DNA of 64,000 bases from Phascolomyces articulosus (GCA_025677815.1 JAIXMP010000024.1:558001-622000), one strand, 5' to 3'. Counted from the stretch's first letter, positions 49,022 to 62,183 are shown. Notes: generated by a model not told the origin, from the letters alone. Translations and numbers: made by a program.

Positions 49022-50261
49022 GAGTATATTAAATGAGTAAGTTGGTGATTTGTGAATATTCAATTATGCTTGGTTGAATGAATGAAAGGGAGCGTGTAAC
49101 GAAAAAAAAAGGATAGGCCCTGAAACGAAAAAATAAAGACGCGAATAGAATAAATGAACTTGCGCGGTGCGCCAAAAAACGCGACACCTAATTTTACAGA
49201 TGTTTCATTTTTTTTAATAATGTTTGAAGCATGGATCCAAACGTTGAATTTTAGGAAGACGTCAAAACAAAAGTATATTAACTTGAGAGGATTAACAGCT
49301 TGGATAGTTCTTTTTATTGCCATAGTGATAATAGAACCAAAAAGGTGTGGGATGGGGTTGCTTAGCATCCATTTTGCATGTCAGGATAAACCTTTTTGCT
49401 TGCTGCGCTTTTTTTTTTTGTGATACTTTTTTTTCTGCTCCATTTTTTTTGTCACCCAGCTCAAGAAAACTCCTAAAACCAATGATCCAGTTCTTATAAA
49501 GAAAGAACCAATGTTGATTTAATCGATGAAGGTGATCCATAATAACAAAGCGTGTGATAACTTATCAAGCACCCAAGAATTAATATTTAAGGGTTTATTT
49601 TTATTGTGTAATGGAATAATAGTCCCGGGAAAACAAGTTGTTTCAAGGAGATGTTCGTGTGTGTGTATGTTTTTTTTTGTTTGTTATCCATTTATGAATG
49701 GGTGAGAATTTCTAAATATTTTTTATGCATACCAAACAACAAAGTATAATCCACCAGCAATTCTTACTCATAAATCATCGGGTTTATATCCGTCTGTCTG
49801 CCTGTCTGGTTATTATAATAATTGATTAATAACAGAACGATGTTTGTTTTTCTTTAAAACGATCCTCATGAAAACATCATTTTTGTACATTGTTGTATAA
49901 TCTGTTTTTATGATATACAAACGATTTTTTTTGTTGTTATCATTATTATCCTTTTATATCCTATTCATTCCTAGACATTATTACTAAGAGAAAGAAGTCT
50001 ATTTGAGGGAAAACGTTCATCAATTTACTATCTCTGCATTGTAAGTTATAACATGGCGTGAGAGAGTTGAGTGAGGCCAGTGTTTCCGCTTTCTCATTCT
50101 ATTTTTTTTCTGGTGTCACGTAGTTAAGCGTGACCTCAGTTTGTTCATAAAAACCACCTCGCTAAAGCCTTTTCTTTTTCTGGCTTTGGGTTCTTTTTTA
50201 TCCTCCTACTCCTCTCTTTCTTTTTCTTCTGGATTCCTAAAAAAACAATAGTTCTACATTC
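49022..50261. promoter_or_regulatory. Divergent promoter region of RecQ and M24 peptidase genes
   Basis: 1.24 kb between divergent starts. Close to the RecQ start there are two ACGCG cores (49139-49143 and 49179-49183) resembling MCB-type cell-cycle boxes, plus the GC-rich sequence TGCGCGGTGCGCC at 49161-49173. The peptidase side carries a CT-rich leader (about 50165-50240). No further gene is supported. Confidence 0.4.
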
Positions 50262-51972
50262 ATGGCATCACAAGAGGAAATTACGCCACTTGTTGGTCAA
50301 AGTGGTAATCAACGTCGACATTGGAGCAATGTCAATAAAAAGACAATGGTAAGCTAATACAGGTAGAAAGAAAGCGACTTCTCGAGTGATCTTTTTTCTA
50401 ATAACATACACACCACATACTCACGCGATATATAATTTAATATAGTTTGTACGTTGGGCTGTGATCTTTTCATTATTAGCTGCGTTATCAGGTGGTGTAT
50501 GGGCTCTACAAAGTTTATTTCACCAAGCGCCTGCTCCTAAAAGATCACCACCTAATTTTGATTCATTACGCGGTTATTGTGCAAAAACGAATGCGATCCA
50601 ACCTAACGAATATATTAAACGACAAAAGAAATTGGCAGCAACATTGGATGAATCATCTGCCTATGTGATGGAAGGAGGACCTACCATGCTTTATTATACC
50701 AATATTAAGTGGGGTTTAAGTGAACGACCTTTTCTTGTTGTCTTGACCCGTGATGCAACACATGATCATGGAATTAGAACTACCGTATTGACACCCATGT
50801 TTGAAGCAACACGTGCAGTGGAAGCCATCAAGTCAGCCAACTTGCCTGAAGAAATTCAACCTGATGTAGTAGAATGGATTGAGCACGAATCTCCTTACAA
50901 AGTAGCTGCTGAACAAGTCCTTACTAATGTTTCTACCATTTATATCGAACCTACCACACGTACCTTTATTTTTGATGGACTTGCTAAAGCAACATCATCC
51001 AAGGACGTCAGCGTTGAAATTGCATCTCGTTCATTACAAACATTACGTATGGTGAAATCATCTGCCGAAATTGATATTTTACGATGTGTCAATCATGCAA
51101 CAGAAAAAGCCATTCGACTTGTACGTTCTTATGTTGAAGTCGGCATGACTGAATCAGATATTGCTACTATCATGACTCATGCTTTGACAACAGCTGGATT
51201 GACCAATACGTGGGTCCTTGCATTGATTGATGAAAATGCTGCCTTCCCTCATGGTGAACCTGGACAAACGAAACGCATTGGAAAGGATTCAACAGTGTTG
51301 ATTGATACAGGAGGTGAATTGCTTGGGTATCAATCCGATACCACCCGAACCTTTTTCTTAGGTAACCGTGAGGATCATAATCAAACGATTGTGGATGCTT
51401 GGTATTTGGTCAAACAAGCTCAACAAAGTGTGCTCAAGAATGGTCATGCTGGATCTTCTTGTGCTGAAATTGATTTGAGTGCACGACGTGTGATTACTAC
51501 CGCTGGTTACGGTCGCTATTTCACTCACCGTCTTGGTCATGGTATTGGTGGTAAAGTATTATCCTATCTCTTTCCATTGGAATAAAACATGTGTTTTTTT
51601 TTAAAAAAAAAAGAAATCATCATCATTATTGATTCATCCATTCATATTCTATTATTTTTTTAGAGGAAATGCATGAAGAACCTTATGTAAGTTAAATTTT
51701 TATTTTTGGGATACAACAATGTGCTCCTTTTTTTCCCTAAAGCTTTTAACTAATTATTCAATCAAATTGTATCGTTTATATAGATGAACCAAGGCAATAC
51801 AGAACTTGCATTAGAACCTGGGATGACCTTTAGTGTAGAACCTGGAATTTATGTACCTCATGAATTTGGTATCAGATTAGAAGATATTGTCGTTGTAAAT
51901 GAACAAGGTCAATTGGAAGTATTGACTTCTGGGCTTGCTGATAATCCATGGACTCTTGCTCGTGATGATTAA
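50262..51972 (+). CDS. Membrane-anchored Xaa-Pro peptidase (peptidase M24B)
   Basis: Four exons: 50262-50348, 50446-51550, 51664-51686 and 51784-51972, encoding 467 residues. M24B enzymes remove or split Xaa-Pro bonds using two metal ions. All five expected metal ligands are visible: Asp in LIDTGG, Asp in [10 protein letters not shown], His in HRLGHGIG, Glu in SVEPGIY and Glu in IRLEDIV. The third exon is a 23-nt microexon encoding the EEMHEEPY segment that contributes to the active-site signature. Without it the frame is lost. Residues about 30-50 form one hydrophobic span ([17 protein letters not shown]) after a short polar N-terminus, suggesting a type II membrane protein with the peptidase in the secretory or vacuolar lumen, as in yeast vacuolar X-Pro dipeptidase-like proteins. 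Confidence 0.92.
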
Positions 51973-53518
51973 AGATATCAAATTACTGTTTTATATGTAT
52001 TAAAATAAAAAATCCTGTTTTTATGTATTTGTTTTTGTTATGACAAGAAAAAAAAAAGATTGACATGTAAAAAAAGATGGTGAAGGATGATCTATTAATG
52101 ATGTGTCGGCGCCGTCTACAGTTTTTTTTTTAGATTGAAATCGATCGATTCAAAAAAAACACCCATCTGGTATATATTTTTTTTGATAATTAAAAGTCTA
52201 TTTCCTTTTAAAATACTTGCCGATCTATGCATGAAACATTTAAAGTGTTCCATCATCATCTATTACCATCAATCACCACATCATCAACAAATATTAGAAT
52301 TCATTACTGTTTTAACCCAATTCAATAGCTATTACTTCAATCTATTTTGTCGCAGGGGTGTTATGTATGCTATCACTATTACTGGGTGAAGCAGAAGATG
52401 AGGGATTATAGTTGCTGGGGGGGGAAGGGGAAGTATATGAAAATTGGTTATAAGCTTTCCATGGAAGTAGAGTTTGTGTAAGGTAATTTTGCTATTTTAC
52501 CAGTTTAAAAATTTTGTACGTAAATAAAAATATTGTTCTTCTTCAACAGCACGTATTATATATATATTTATAATAGCTTGATGTTGGGTTCCCCAACCCG
52601 ATCCTCTTATATTGTATATTTAGAGAGAGAAAGAGGGCTGTCATGCATAGATCTGCAAGAAAAACAAAAAGAACAAGTATTGTATTTCTTTATGTGTCCA
52701 TCATGATTACTTTGACTCTCTCCTTTCCATTGCACAACCAACATGTACACCACCACCAACGTCATCATCCTTTGTGAGACCATGCAAATGCAAAACACAA
52801 TTACACAATGAAATAAAATTTCATTATCATTTTCTATATTTTAATAATAATTAATACAATATTTGATTGTGTTTATCTGAATTGACGTTTAACTATTTGA
52901 AAGTGAATCATAATCAATCATCATTTTATATAGTAAAATAAGAAGCCCTGACTTTGTTGTTGTCACGCTCATCGATTGCTTTTACGTAGTATGAATAATG
53001 TTAATATTAGGAATAAGAATATAAGTACACGATAATAATAGGCTGCGTGGCGATGATCAAGGGGAAGAATGTTAATGAGTTGCGAACCATAAAGAGTTAC
53101 TGTTCACTCTGTCAGTCACTCACTCATTCATTCACCCACAGATTGATTCATTTCATAATTAGACTGTTCCCCTTGGTTTTTATTCTTTATCTCCTTATTC
53201 TTCAAATCGAATATCATTTTCCAAGATTTTCTATCCTCACTACTCCTTTTTTCTCTCTTCTTTCCGCGCACATCCCCTTCTTCTTCCGCCCCTCGGGTTT
53301 ATACTCATCTTGAAGTTACAAGTTAAATAACCCAAATAATCACCCCTTAAATTTGCACTTTAAATTGTGCCAAACGTTTTATTCTTCTTTTTTTTTTTTT
53401 TTTTTTCCTTTTCTTCAATTTTTTTTGTACTTGACCAACAAACTATAACGCATTCCTCTCTTTTTTCTTCTTCTTTTATGTACAATAAGAATAAAAACTA
53501 AAATATATTGCGTATTAA
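51973..53518. other. Intergenic region
   Basis: AT-rich, with a G-run at 52419-52426 and long pyrimidine tracts (about 53383-53406 and 53455-53475) ahead of the next gene. No coding segment is supported. Confidence 0.5.
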
Positions 53519-55198
53519 ATGAATTCACCATCAGCAACAGTAACATCACCAATAACAATGACAAGTACCAACAAAAAGTCATTATCCATGTCGAATAAAC
53601 AACCATGTCCTTCAGTAATGTTGCCTTCTTCTTTATCACGAGGTCGCGTTTTTCTGTCACCTATACCTAAAACAACAGCATATAACTTTAAAACAATACA
53701 TGAAGAAGGTGATCAAAAGTATCATCAGCAACAGCAGAGACGAGAACGACCATATACAGTAAATACAACTATTAGTAACAGTAGTAGTGACAATAACAGC
53801 AATAGCAGTAACAATAGCATTTCAAAACATCATGATGAAGTGGAAGAATGTTGTTTGTATTATTATTCAACTGTATCATCTTCTGGTGGCACTGATGAAG
53901 AAGAACAAGATAATGACACTATCTTGACAAGGACAACGTCTACCACTGCTACAGATAAGGATGATTATACAGTATTTTCTACATCCCCACCAAGATCTTT
54001 AGATACAGTCCTATCACCGGTTACTTCAGATAGTAATATGAGTAGTACTGTTGTTGGATCATCAGCTGATATTACGACTAGTACAAGCTTAGATGAAAAA
54101 ATATTACCAGTATCACCACCATTATCCCCACCTCTTTCACCTACAGTAAGTACATGTCGGCCACGATTTCCTCGATGGATGAAGCAAATTAGTGCACCTG
54201 GTAGTAGTAATATTACTATGACAACTTCCAATAATTCATCCACCATTATTTCATCGCCCACCAGAAATACTTTTTCATTATCTCCACAAGAAATGATAGC
54301 ACCTTCGTTTACTATTACCAATAACAATAATAGCAAAAAAAGCAATTCATCTACATCTTTGTTACCTAAACCACCAAGTATCATGCGTCGTATCATGATG
54401 CCACCCTCATCATCATCTATCCATGATTCGCGACCTCCGTTGGAAATTTCTCACCCATCCCCAGGTGCGCACTACTATGGATCCACACATATACGCGACT
54501 ATTTACACAATGCAATGAAGCCTAATCGATTTGATGAAATGCTCCTCAGTGGGTTTCCTGCCATGTGTCCACAACATGATAAATCAGAAGAGGATGATTA
54601 TGACAAATTAGCCTATCATGACAACGATGATTATTGTTCATCTATTTTAACAGAAGAAGAGGATGACTATGATGAACATATTATTCAGAATAGCACGGTT
54701 CCTTGTTTGTGCAATCATCGACAAATGACACTTCGAATTACGTTGACACCTGCTCATTGTCGTGCTACAGAAATTGAAATTTATGGTCTCCACAGTCGAA
54801 ACTCTCACCAACAACAGCAACAGAGGTTTTATCAACGTGGTAACAGTAACGTAAGGGGCAAGCATAGTAATCGATTGATGACAACAAGTATCAGTACACC
54901 TACTCCAGCAACGATAAGACGAAAACATGCAAAAGAACCCATTCCTACACTTTCTTTACCTCCATTACCTCGTCACAGTAGTTTGCATCAACAACAGCCA
55001 CAGCAGCAAAAAACAGCACCACTTTATGTTGTAACAGCATCACGTTCGCCACATCAACAATCCATTACATCACCCACTAAACCATCATCCCCATCATCAC
55101 CAACATCATCTGCTTATTATAATCATCCTTACTATCATCATCAACAACCCATTTTGGTGCTTCCTAATGGGACTCGACGTCATTATTTACAAAAATAG
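53519..55198 (+). CDS. Uncharacterised disordered protein, single exon
   Basis: An uninterrupted 559-codon frame. Length, lack of stops in AT-rich DNA and codon-like composition argue for a real gene. The N-terminal half is Ser/Thr/Asn-rich with Pro-directed Ser/Thr motifs (for example SPPLSPPLSPT) that are potential kinase sites. A more structured-looking section lies at about residues 318-430 (YYGSTHIRDYLHNAMKPNRF, FDEMLLSGFPAMCPQHD and LCNHRQMTLRITLTPAHC), interrupted by acidic stretches. The C-terminus is Gln/His/Pro/Ser-rich. No domain is recognised; it may be a regulatory or scaffold protein. The start follows a long pyrimidine tract and is the first in-frame ATG. Confidence 0.65.
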   Translation: MNSPSATVTSPITMTSTNKKSLSMSNKQPCPSVMLPSSLSRGRVFLSPIPKTTAYNFKTIHEEGDQKYHQQQQRRERPYTVNTTISNSSSDNNSNSSNNSISKHHDEVEECCLYYYSTVSSSGGTDEEEQDNDTILTRTTSTTATDKDDYTVFSTSPPRSLDTVLSPVTSDSNMSSTVVGSSADITTSTSLDEKILPVSPPLSPPLSPTVSTCRPRFPRWMKQISAPGSSNITMTTSNNSSTIISSPTRNTFSLSPQEMIAPSFTITNNNNSKKSNSSTSLLPKPPSIMRRIMMPPSSSSIHDSRPPLEISHPSPGAHYYGSTHIRDYLHNAMKPNRFDEMLLSGFPAMCPQHDKSEEDDYDKLAYHDNDDYCSSILTEEEDDYDEHIIQNSTVPCLCNHRQMTLRITLTPAHCRATEIEIYGLHSRNSHQQQQQRFYQRGNSNVRGKHSNRLMTTSISTPTPATIRRKHAKEPIPTLSLPPLPRHSSLHQQQPQQQKTAPLYVVTASRSPHQQSITSPTKPSSPSSPTSSAYYNHPYYHHQQPILVLPNGTRRHYLQK

Positions 55199-57851
55199 TA
55201 ATCATTGTTTTCGTTCAATAAAGTCGTTGTATTCAACATATTATTGCACTGGTGCATATAGTAACAGAAAGAATACGGCGCACGTTCTTTTGTTTTTTAG
55301 CCTTTTTTTAAAAAAAAGAAAAAACGCCATCTCTTGTTCTCCTCCCTGTCTCCCATTCTTATACTTGTTTTTATAATTTGTTGTATATGTGAAATAATCC
55401 CTCATTATCATGTTTAAATATACTATATAAATAAATTTATAATAATATCATTCTATTATTTTTTATTATTCTATCACTATTATAAATTACTACTCGACCC
55501 TTTTGTGTTGTTGCTTTAATGTGTTACCCATTTTATTATATCCTTTAAAATGTTTATTATTATTTAAGGATAGTATACTAACCGACTGTGTATATGTGTC
55601 ATGTTTTCACCATAATGTAATTTTAAGGCACCTTGCATATAATTTCTACTAGACTTACTGATGGTTATTACCTTTTGTGTGCCTGGTAAATATATGATCC
55701 CTTCGTGTAAAATTTCTATTTTCGATAAATAACCCCTTTGAGAAAAAAAAAAAACTAAACTTTGTTGATTGGAAATAAACAGAAGGCCAATGACGATAAC
55801 GTTTTAAATTTTAAGCAATCTATAACTTATTATCGTTGTTTGCCACTCACCATCATGGTAATATAACTTTGCTCGGGGAGATTTTATATTCCGTATCTCT
55901 CTCTTTCTCTACTCAATTGAGTAATTATGTTCTATTCATTTCTTCTTTTCCTATTATCCACCTTTGGGAACCTGGTATTCTTCTACTTTATGAGACGTTT
56001 TATTTTAATGTTCTGAGAAAGTTAATATTAACAAACATTACGCCATTATCACAATAATAACGGGTAACAACAAAAAAAACTATTACTTTAAACACACTTA
56101 TTTTGGGGACTTGGAAAACATCATGAATTGAATTTGTTTCATAATTCATTATTGAATTATTATTCTCAAGAAATGTGGAATATTCTCCATCGTATTCCTT
56201 TTGATTTATATATATTTTCCTTTGTTATGGATCTAAAAAAATACATAGTTTTGGTTCATCTTCCATCCGTGAAGAATAAAGTGGATAAAAGGAGAACGTA
56301 ATAATATTCATCTTTTATTATTATTTTTCACTCCACGTGTCGTTGATGGATTTTTTTTATGAAGAATTATAAGTAATTGAAGCATTTTATAGTTTGAAAC
56401 ATGATAGGATTGTTGTTTATATTTATTATTTATTATGTTCTGCTTTGAAAGGCCCGGTGATGATAAAAATAAATAAACATGCCAACGTGATTTAGGCTTC
56501 ATTTTTTTTTAACTTGAATTAGGCAAAATTTCCTTCTCTTAATAAAAAAAACCAACTGTTGTCGTTGCACCAGTTATGCTTATTAAGGTTTACGTATAGA
56601 TCTTTCTTTTTTGATGGTATAATATAATAACATAGTTGACTTCAATGTTCCAATTACTTGTAATATACTGGTATTAATGATCCCTTATTTGTTTAAAGAA
56701 ATAGCTCGAAAGATATTTTAAAAAACTGGCCCGCCTTGGCGGAACTGCCTCAATAAGCAAAAAGAATCGATATCTTCCTTCATTTGGTGCACAATTCATG
56801 TTTTTAATTTTACTATGTTATATTTTACTATGACTACGATGATAGAAAGGGGATTCAATCAATAAAACAACACAGTTTCATTTTAAAATTAATAAACAAA
56901 TAATCATGTAGGCTTTGTTTTTTTTATATAATAATTCTTTATTTCTGGATCAGATCACAAAAAAAGCTTCTTTAAATATACAGTAATAATCGACGAGAAT
57001 ATCTAACATTATGTATAATATAACGCTCATCAATTCCAGATTGTAATATATAATACTGTGCAGCATAAGTCGCTGTTGATAAGTAGCAGTAATTAATAAC
57101 AATTTGTTAGTATTCATGGTCATCGTCGTCGTCGTTGTCGTTTTCCAGGGTACTAACAATTCGTATTTGTTTTCAAAGCGGCAACAATAAACATATAAAT
57201 AAAGATAACCATTATCCGCGCAGTCTAGAAATGATCAACACAGCGCCAAGGAAGGATTGTCCGATTTGTTTTGGGTCACACGAAGGGAAAAAGGCTCATT
57301 TATGTATAAAATAAAATAAAGAAACGGGTCCTGCTCTAATTTTATAAACAAATAATAAAACCTTAATAGCGCCCAATGGTATGATGATGGATCATGTAAC
57401 TTTATTAATGAAAGGTCACTATAATATATACAAAAACATGCCAAATACTTATTTTGCTTTTAACATCATATTAGATACAAAAGATAAAGATGTTGATTAT
57501 TTGTTTTTTAATAAGAAAGAAAATTCGATAGACCATTATATATAAAAATTATAAAACGGTTGATCGGAATGCTGGATTCCTATTTGCCGTTTCGAAAGGT
57601 GCTGCAAATCTTTTTTTGGTTACCTTAAAAGGTTCTATTTACCGTTTTTGATAATAAATGTATTGATAAATTGGGTGATCGGTTTTTTCTTTTTGCATGA
57701 CTTGGATTTGCCACCCCTTTCTTATATAAAAAGGGACAGATTCACACATTTCAAGAAGCAACAATACCAATTATACATACTTCTTTCCCCTTCCGTTTTT
57801 CTTTTTTTTTTAATTATCTTTGTCTTCTTTATCTATTTTTGTTTATTATCT
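55199..57851. other. AT-rich intergenic region
   Basis: 2.6 kb without a supportable gene. A GC-rich perfect palindrome-like site (CCGCC-TT-GGCGG, 56731-56742) stands out. The last 150 bases are pyrimidine-rich, consistent with the leader of the transporter gene. Confidence 0.5.
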
Positions 57852-59506
57852 ATGTCAGGAGCAAAAGGAATCGGTTCTTTTGGTGCTGTTGCATTACTGG
57901 TGTCGTCCATGACCGTAAGTTATACATATAGTAGATACCTATTGTTTTCTCTTCAGTTATTTTTTCTACTGCCATAAGGATATTATAGTAATATGAATGA
58001 TGAATGATAACATTGTATAACATACCGATGATTTATATATCAGGGTCCTGGCCTTTCTACTATTCCACCTATGTTCCAACAGGTAAAAATGATGATACCA
58101 TCATCAGCAACTGGTTCTTTTCTCTTAATATATTAGAGTTTATTAAGATTGTTTAAATTTGTATAACAATGATCCTATAAATAACGATATCATCGCTTTT
58201 ACCTCTAGTCTGGTTGGTTGGCCCCCATGTTTGTCTTTGTTGCAATTGCAATTTTATCAGCATTTTCCGCGTTGTTCATCATTGAAGTATTATCCAGTAT
58301 TAGAGGCAATGAAAAGTTTCAAGCAAAAGTAGAATTTACAACCGTAGCTCAACTTATTCTCGGTAAAAAGTATCATTACTTTTTTCAAATCATTCTTTTC
58401 CTTGCACTTCAAGCAGTGAATGTCGCAAGCATTATTTTAGCCGCCCAGGTAAAAAAATAAAATAAAATAAAATTATAGATTTATCAGAAATCAATGATAA
58501 TTCTTGCAATATACGTGTTATTTGTAGACTAATTTAGAAATAATATATAAATATAGACAATTGATAGTATGCTTCTTACAATTTTCAATGGAACCTGCGG
58601 TCTTGGAGTATCCCCAGGAAGATGGTTTTGTATTTCAGAACGTTCTGTTCTAGGCAATTCGCCGTTCTCTCCCGATGATTACTATATATTTACTTTTGGA
58701 TACCTTCTTACAGCCTTCATGGTAATGCCTTTGGGATTTTTCAGTCTTGTGGAAAATATTTATGTACAAATGATTTCATTTATTGTATTATGTGGTGTTA
58801 TAATCCAATGGATTGTTGCCTTTTGTCAAGAAGGTCTTGAAACTTCACGTTTACCAGTATCGGGACCTGATTCATCTCTGGTATTGGGAATTGTCATTTT
58901 CAATTACAGCTACATAACTACGGTAAGTAAACTCGTATAACTGCTACTTGGATAGGCATTATACCTTTGATATAAACTATCTATATAACGTGTAAACTAA
59001 TATTGCTTTTGCTCGGGGCTTGGACTACTATTTTTTTTTAATTAAAAAAAAGATTCCAACACTGGTAAATGATCTCAAGCCAACAGTATCTATTCATAAT
59101 ACACTTACGATTTCTGTCATCATATCAACCATCATGTATATTCTTCTTGGTAATACATCCTATTTCTAAATTACTTTTTTTATATCTCGGTTTAAATCAT
59201 TTACTTTGAGAAAAGAATAAAATTTTTATATCATCTGATTAAATGCCTTGGTACCTTCTCTATTAGGTGTCTTTGGTGCAATGGCATATGAAATGACTTC
59301 AACCAGTGATATTCTTGCCATTTTGAGTTCCCAAGGGTCCACAGCATCATTGGTCACTACTTATATATTCCCCATTTGTGCCTTGGTTACATCAATCCCT
59401 GTATTTACTATTGTTATTCGAACTAATTTGGTTCGTGGTAACATTTGTAATAGACCATGGGCAATTTTTTGGTCTAATATTCTCCCATGGTTCGTTTGCA
59501 TGTAAG

Positions 59507-59539
<33 letters not shown>

Positions 59540-60802
59540 TGAATACTTATCCATCTTGCTATATTTATCTATTAAAGTCCTTTACAAACCAAGAGCTACG
59601 TTGGAATGATCCAAAATTGGAGTAGTTTATTTTTCCAATCGGTAAGTTTTTTTTTTTTGAAACAAACAAGGGATTTAAGAACAGGGCTGTACTAAAATAG
59701 AGATGTAATTCTGTGTAATACAAGTACTAATTTATAAAAACAGACCATCAACTTTATATTACCTTTCATTTTATATTTTGCTTCAAGAAAATATCAAGCA
59801 TCTGTTGTTCAAAACGATAATAAACCTACAGCTACAGAAAAACAGAAGCAGATAGGCGCTTCGTTACCATCCCCAGGAATACCATCAGATAAGAATGAAG
59901 AATTAGATCAAGAAGATCCGGATGATGTTGTAATGCATTACCCCGAAGAAAACAAATCAATCTCAATCCGAAGATCTGGTCGAACTTCGCGTATCAGCAG
60001 GATTGAAATGGCAACCTCACCACGGTCCCCCTATAGTGGCTTTCGATCACCCCTTTCTCCAAAATCATTTAGATCTGGTAATGCGCATCATGTCACCACA
60101 CCAGTTATTGTGTTGGATGAGACAGTTACTCCTGCATCACGACTTCAAGTATCACAACAAGAACCTGGATCACCTAATATTCTCAAAGTACCTTCTCTTC
60201 CGCCACCATCATCCGCAAGTAATAATACAACAGAACAAGCTCCTGGATCACCTTCTCCACGGCCAAGCACAGCAACGGTAGGATCGGGTCTTGGGATAAC
60301 TCCTTCTCCAACAGCGACAACGACAACAACAGTGGTAGCAGCGAACAATAAATCAACAAATGAAGAGAAAAATGAACACCATGAAGATACTATCCCTGAA
60401 AGTTCTTCAAAGAAACAAGATCGAATCACATCTTGGTTTTCGAGCAATTTCTCTTTCCGAAATAATCATAGCAATAACAGTGGCAATGGCAACGCTATAG
60501 CGCCGGTTTCCGCCAATTCAAATGTTATATCTTCGCCTATTATACAATTAGAGAATAATAGTAACAATAACAGCAACAACAATGTTGTCCTTTATGATGA
60601 TGATGATATCAAAGAAAATGCATCTAAAGTTACGGTAGAAGAAGACAACGAAGTAAACCATTTTATGGCATTCAAACCACGACCTTGGTTAAATCCTTTC
60701 TATGTGGCTGTTGTATCTAGTGGATTACTTGGCGTGGCTGTCATTTTTATGGTGATCTATGATTTAACAATGCTTGGATTAGGTAATAACGTCTTTGGTT
60801 AA
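57852..60802 (+). CDS. AAAP-family amino-acid transporter, tandem copy 1
   Basis: Eight exons: 57852-57914, 58044-58082, 58209-58448, 58557-58922, 59053-59149, 59267-59501, 59578-59641 and 59744-60802, encoding about 720 residues. The family (Aa_trans, SLC32/36/38-like) moves amino acids by proton or sodium coupling across plasma or vacuolar membranes. The N-terminal core shows GSFGAVALLVSSMTGPGLST and the GP-containing first span, then about ten hydrophobic spans in total. After the span ending ILPFILYFASRKY there is a very long hydrophilic region (about residues 390-680) rich in Ser/Pro/Thr/Asn with SPRSP-type motifs, before a final span near the C-terminus (FYVAVVSSGLLGVAVIFMVIY). That insert is unusual in size and may be a regulatory phosphorylated loop. 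Substrate unknown. Confidence 0.85.
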
Positions 60803-62183
60803 GAATGACGGATTTTTTGTAACTCTCTTTTATTACTACTTTTATTTCCCCCCAAATATAAAACGCCTATTTCCTCTTCTTGTCATACTACTTATTTTTG
60901 TATTATAAAGTATACAATTATGTACTAATACACATACTATATTGATTCTCATTACTGTTCTTAAATTTACTTTTGTTTTGAATATTATCCTTGCTTTGCA
61001 GATTTGTTTGTTGTTGCACTATTTGTTTTTATAAATAAATAAACATGGTTTTGCTTCTTTTAAAAATAGAAAGATCTACTATTCTTTTTTTCTCAGTGTA
61101 ATTGTTTCATAAATATTTGAACTATTAGAATGGATAGTATTACTTTTTAGTACTTTTTAACTACAACATACGTATAGATATTAAGTTCTTGATATTATTT
61201 TCTGCACACAATTTTCACGTATAAGAGCACTATCGTATCATCGTTGTTGATCAAAAATAATATTCTACCGTAATAGCCTAGTATTAATCATAATACCATC
61301 ATCGCCATAATTAACAAGAATATAATTGAATTTCTGTTTTGTTCTTATTTGGAAATTTCTTCCGATAAGTAAAAGCTTTGAAAAGAACTTCTTTTTATGT
61401 TTTCCTTTTATGACGACTACAAATAGTTTAAATAAAGTATCATGAAATTATTTGCTGTTTGTGTTTCAAAATCAAATTTTCTATGGAAGATGGCTCAATA
61501 GTATGTTATCACTTTTATATCTTTTTAAATATTTGAATTGCAATTGATGGATGGTTTAAAATAATGTAATGTATTATTATAACTGTTAGAAATGCACTTA
61601 CATTTACTTTCTATGTAATATTGATGTGCCATGCTTGTTGCATTTTTACTTATATCAACAATGCTTCATGGTGCTGGTTCTTACTGCTGTACATAATTTA
61701 TTATTGTCGTCGTCCCTGAGTATCAGCCGAAATAAATAAAGATAATGTAAGATAATATGTTGTATTATAATATATAGAAAAACTTCCACATTAGTATATA
61801 AGGAGGGGATAAAGTAGTATATATTAAAAAATAGATGGGGAGTAGCTAGGTATTATTACAGTTTTCTTATTATTAATAATAATGGTCATATTGACATAAG
61901 GAGCAGTGCCAAATGTTTCTTTTTATCTAAGGATTTATTACCGTGATTTCAAACAGACTTTAATGTAACTTTGGCATTACGAAATGAGCAATTAATCACT
62001 TTTTTTTTTTAAAAAAAAACATCAATTTGTATTTTTTGGAAAACATAGTAAGACAACTTTATATACAAGTTAAGCTATTATTTTGTGCATCAGCAGCGCC
62101 AAAATAAAAAGCCAAACAATCATAAAATAGTGTTTTTTTTCCATTGTTTTATTCTTTATTTCTTTCTTTTAACATATTATTTC
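60803..62183. other. AT-rich intergenic region between tandem transporters
   Basis: No gene is supported. T-run and A-run face each other at about 62002-62019. Functions presumably include the 3' end of transporter copy 1 and the promoter of copy 2. Confidence 0.5.

Noticed and set aside
53965..54396. 143-codon minus-strand frame inside the disordered-protein gene
   Set aside because: Reverse complement of Ser/Thr/Asn-rich codons gives Leu/Val-rich text by composition alone.
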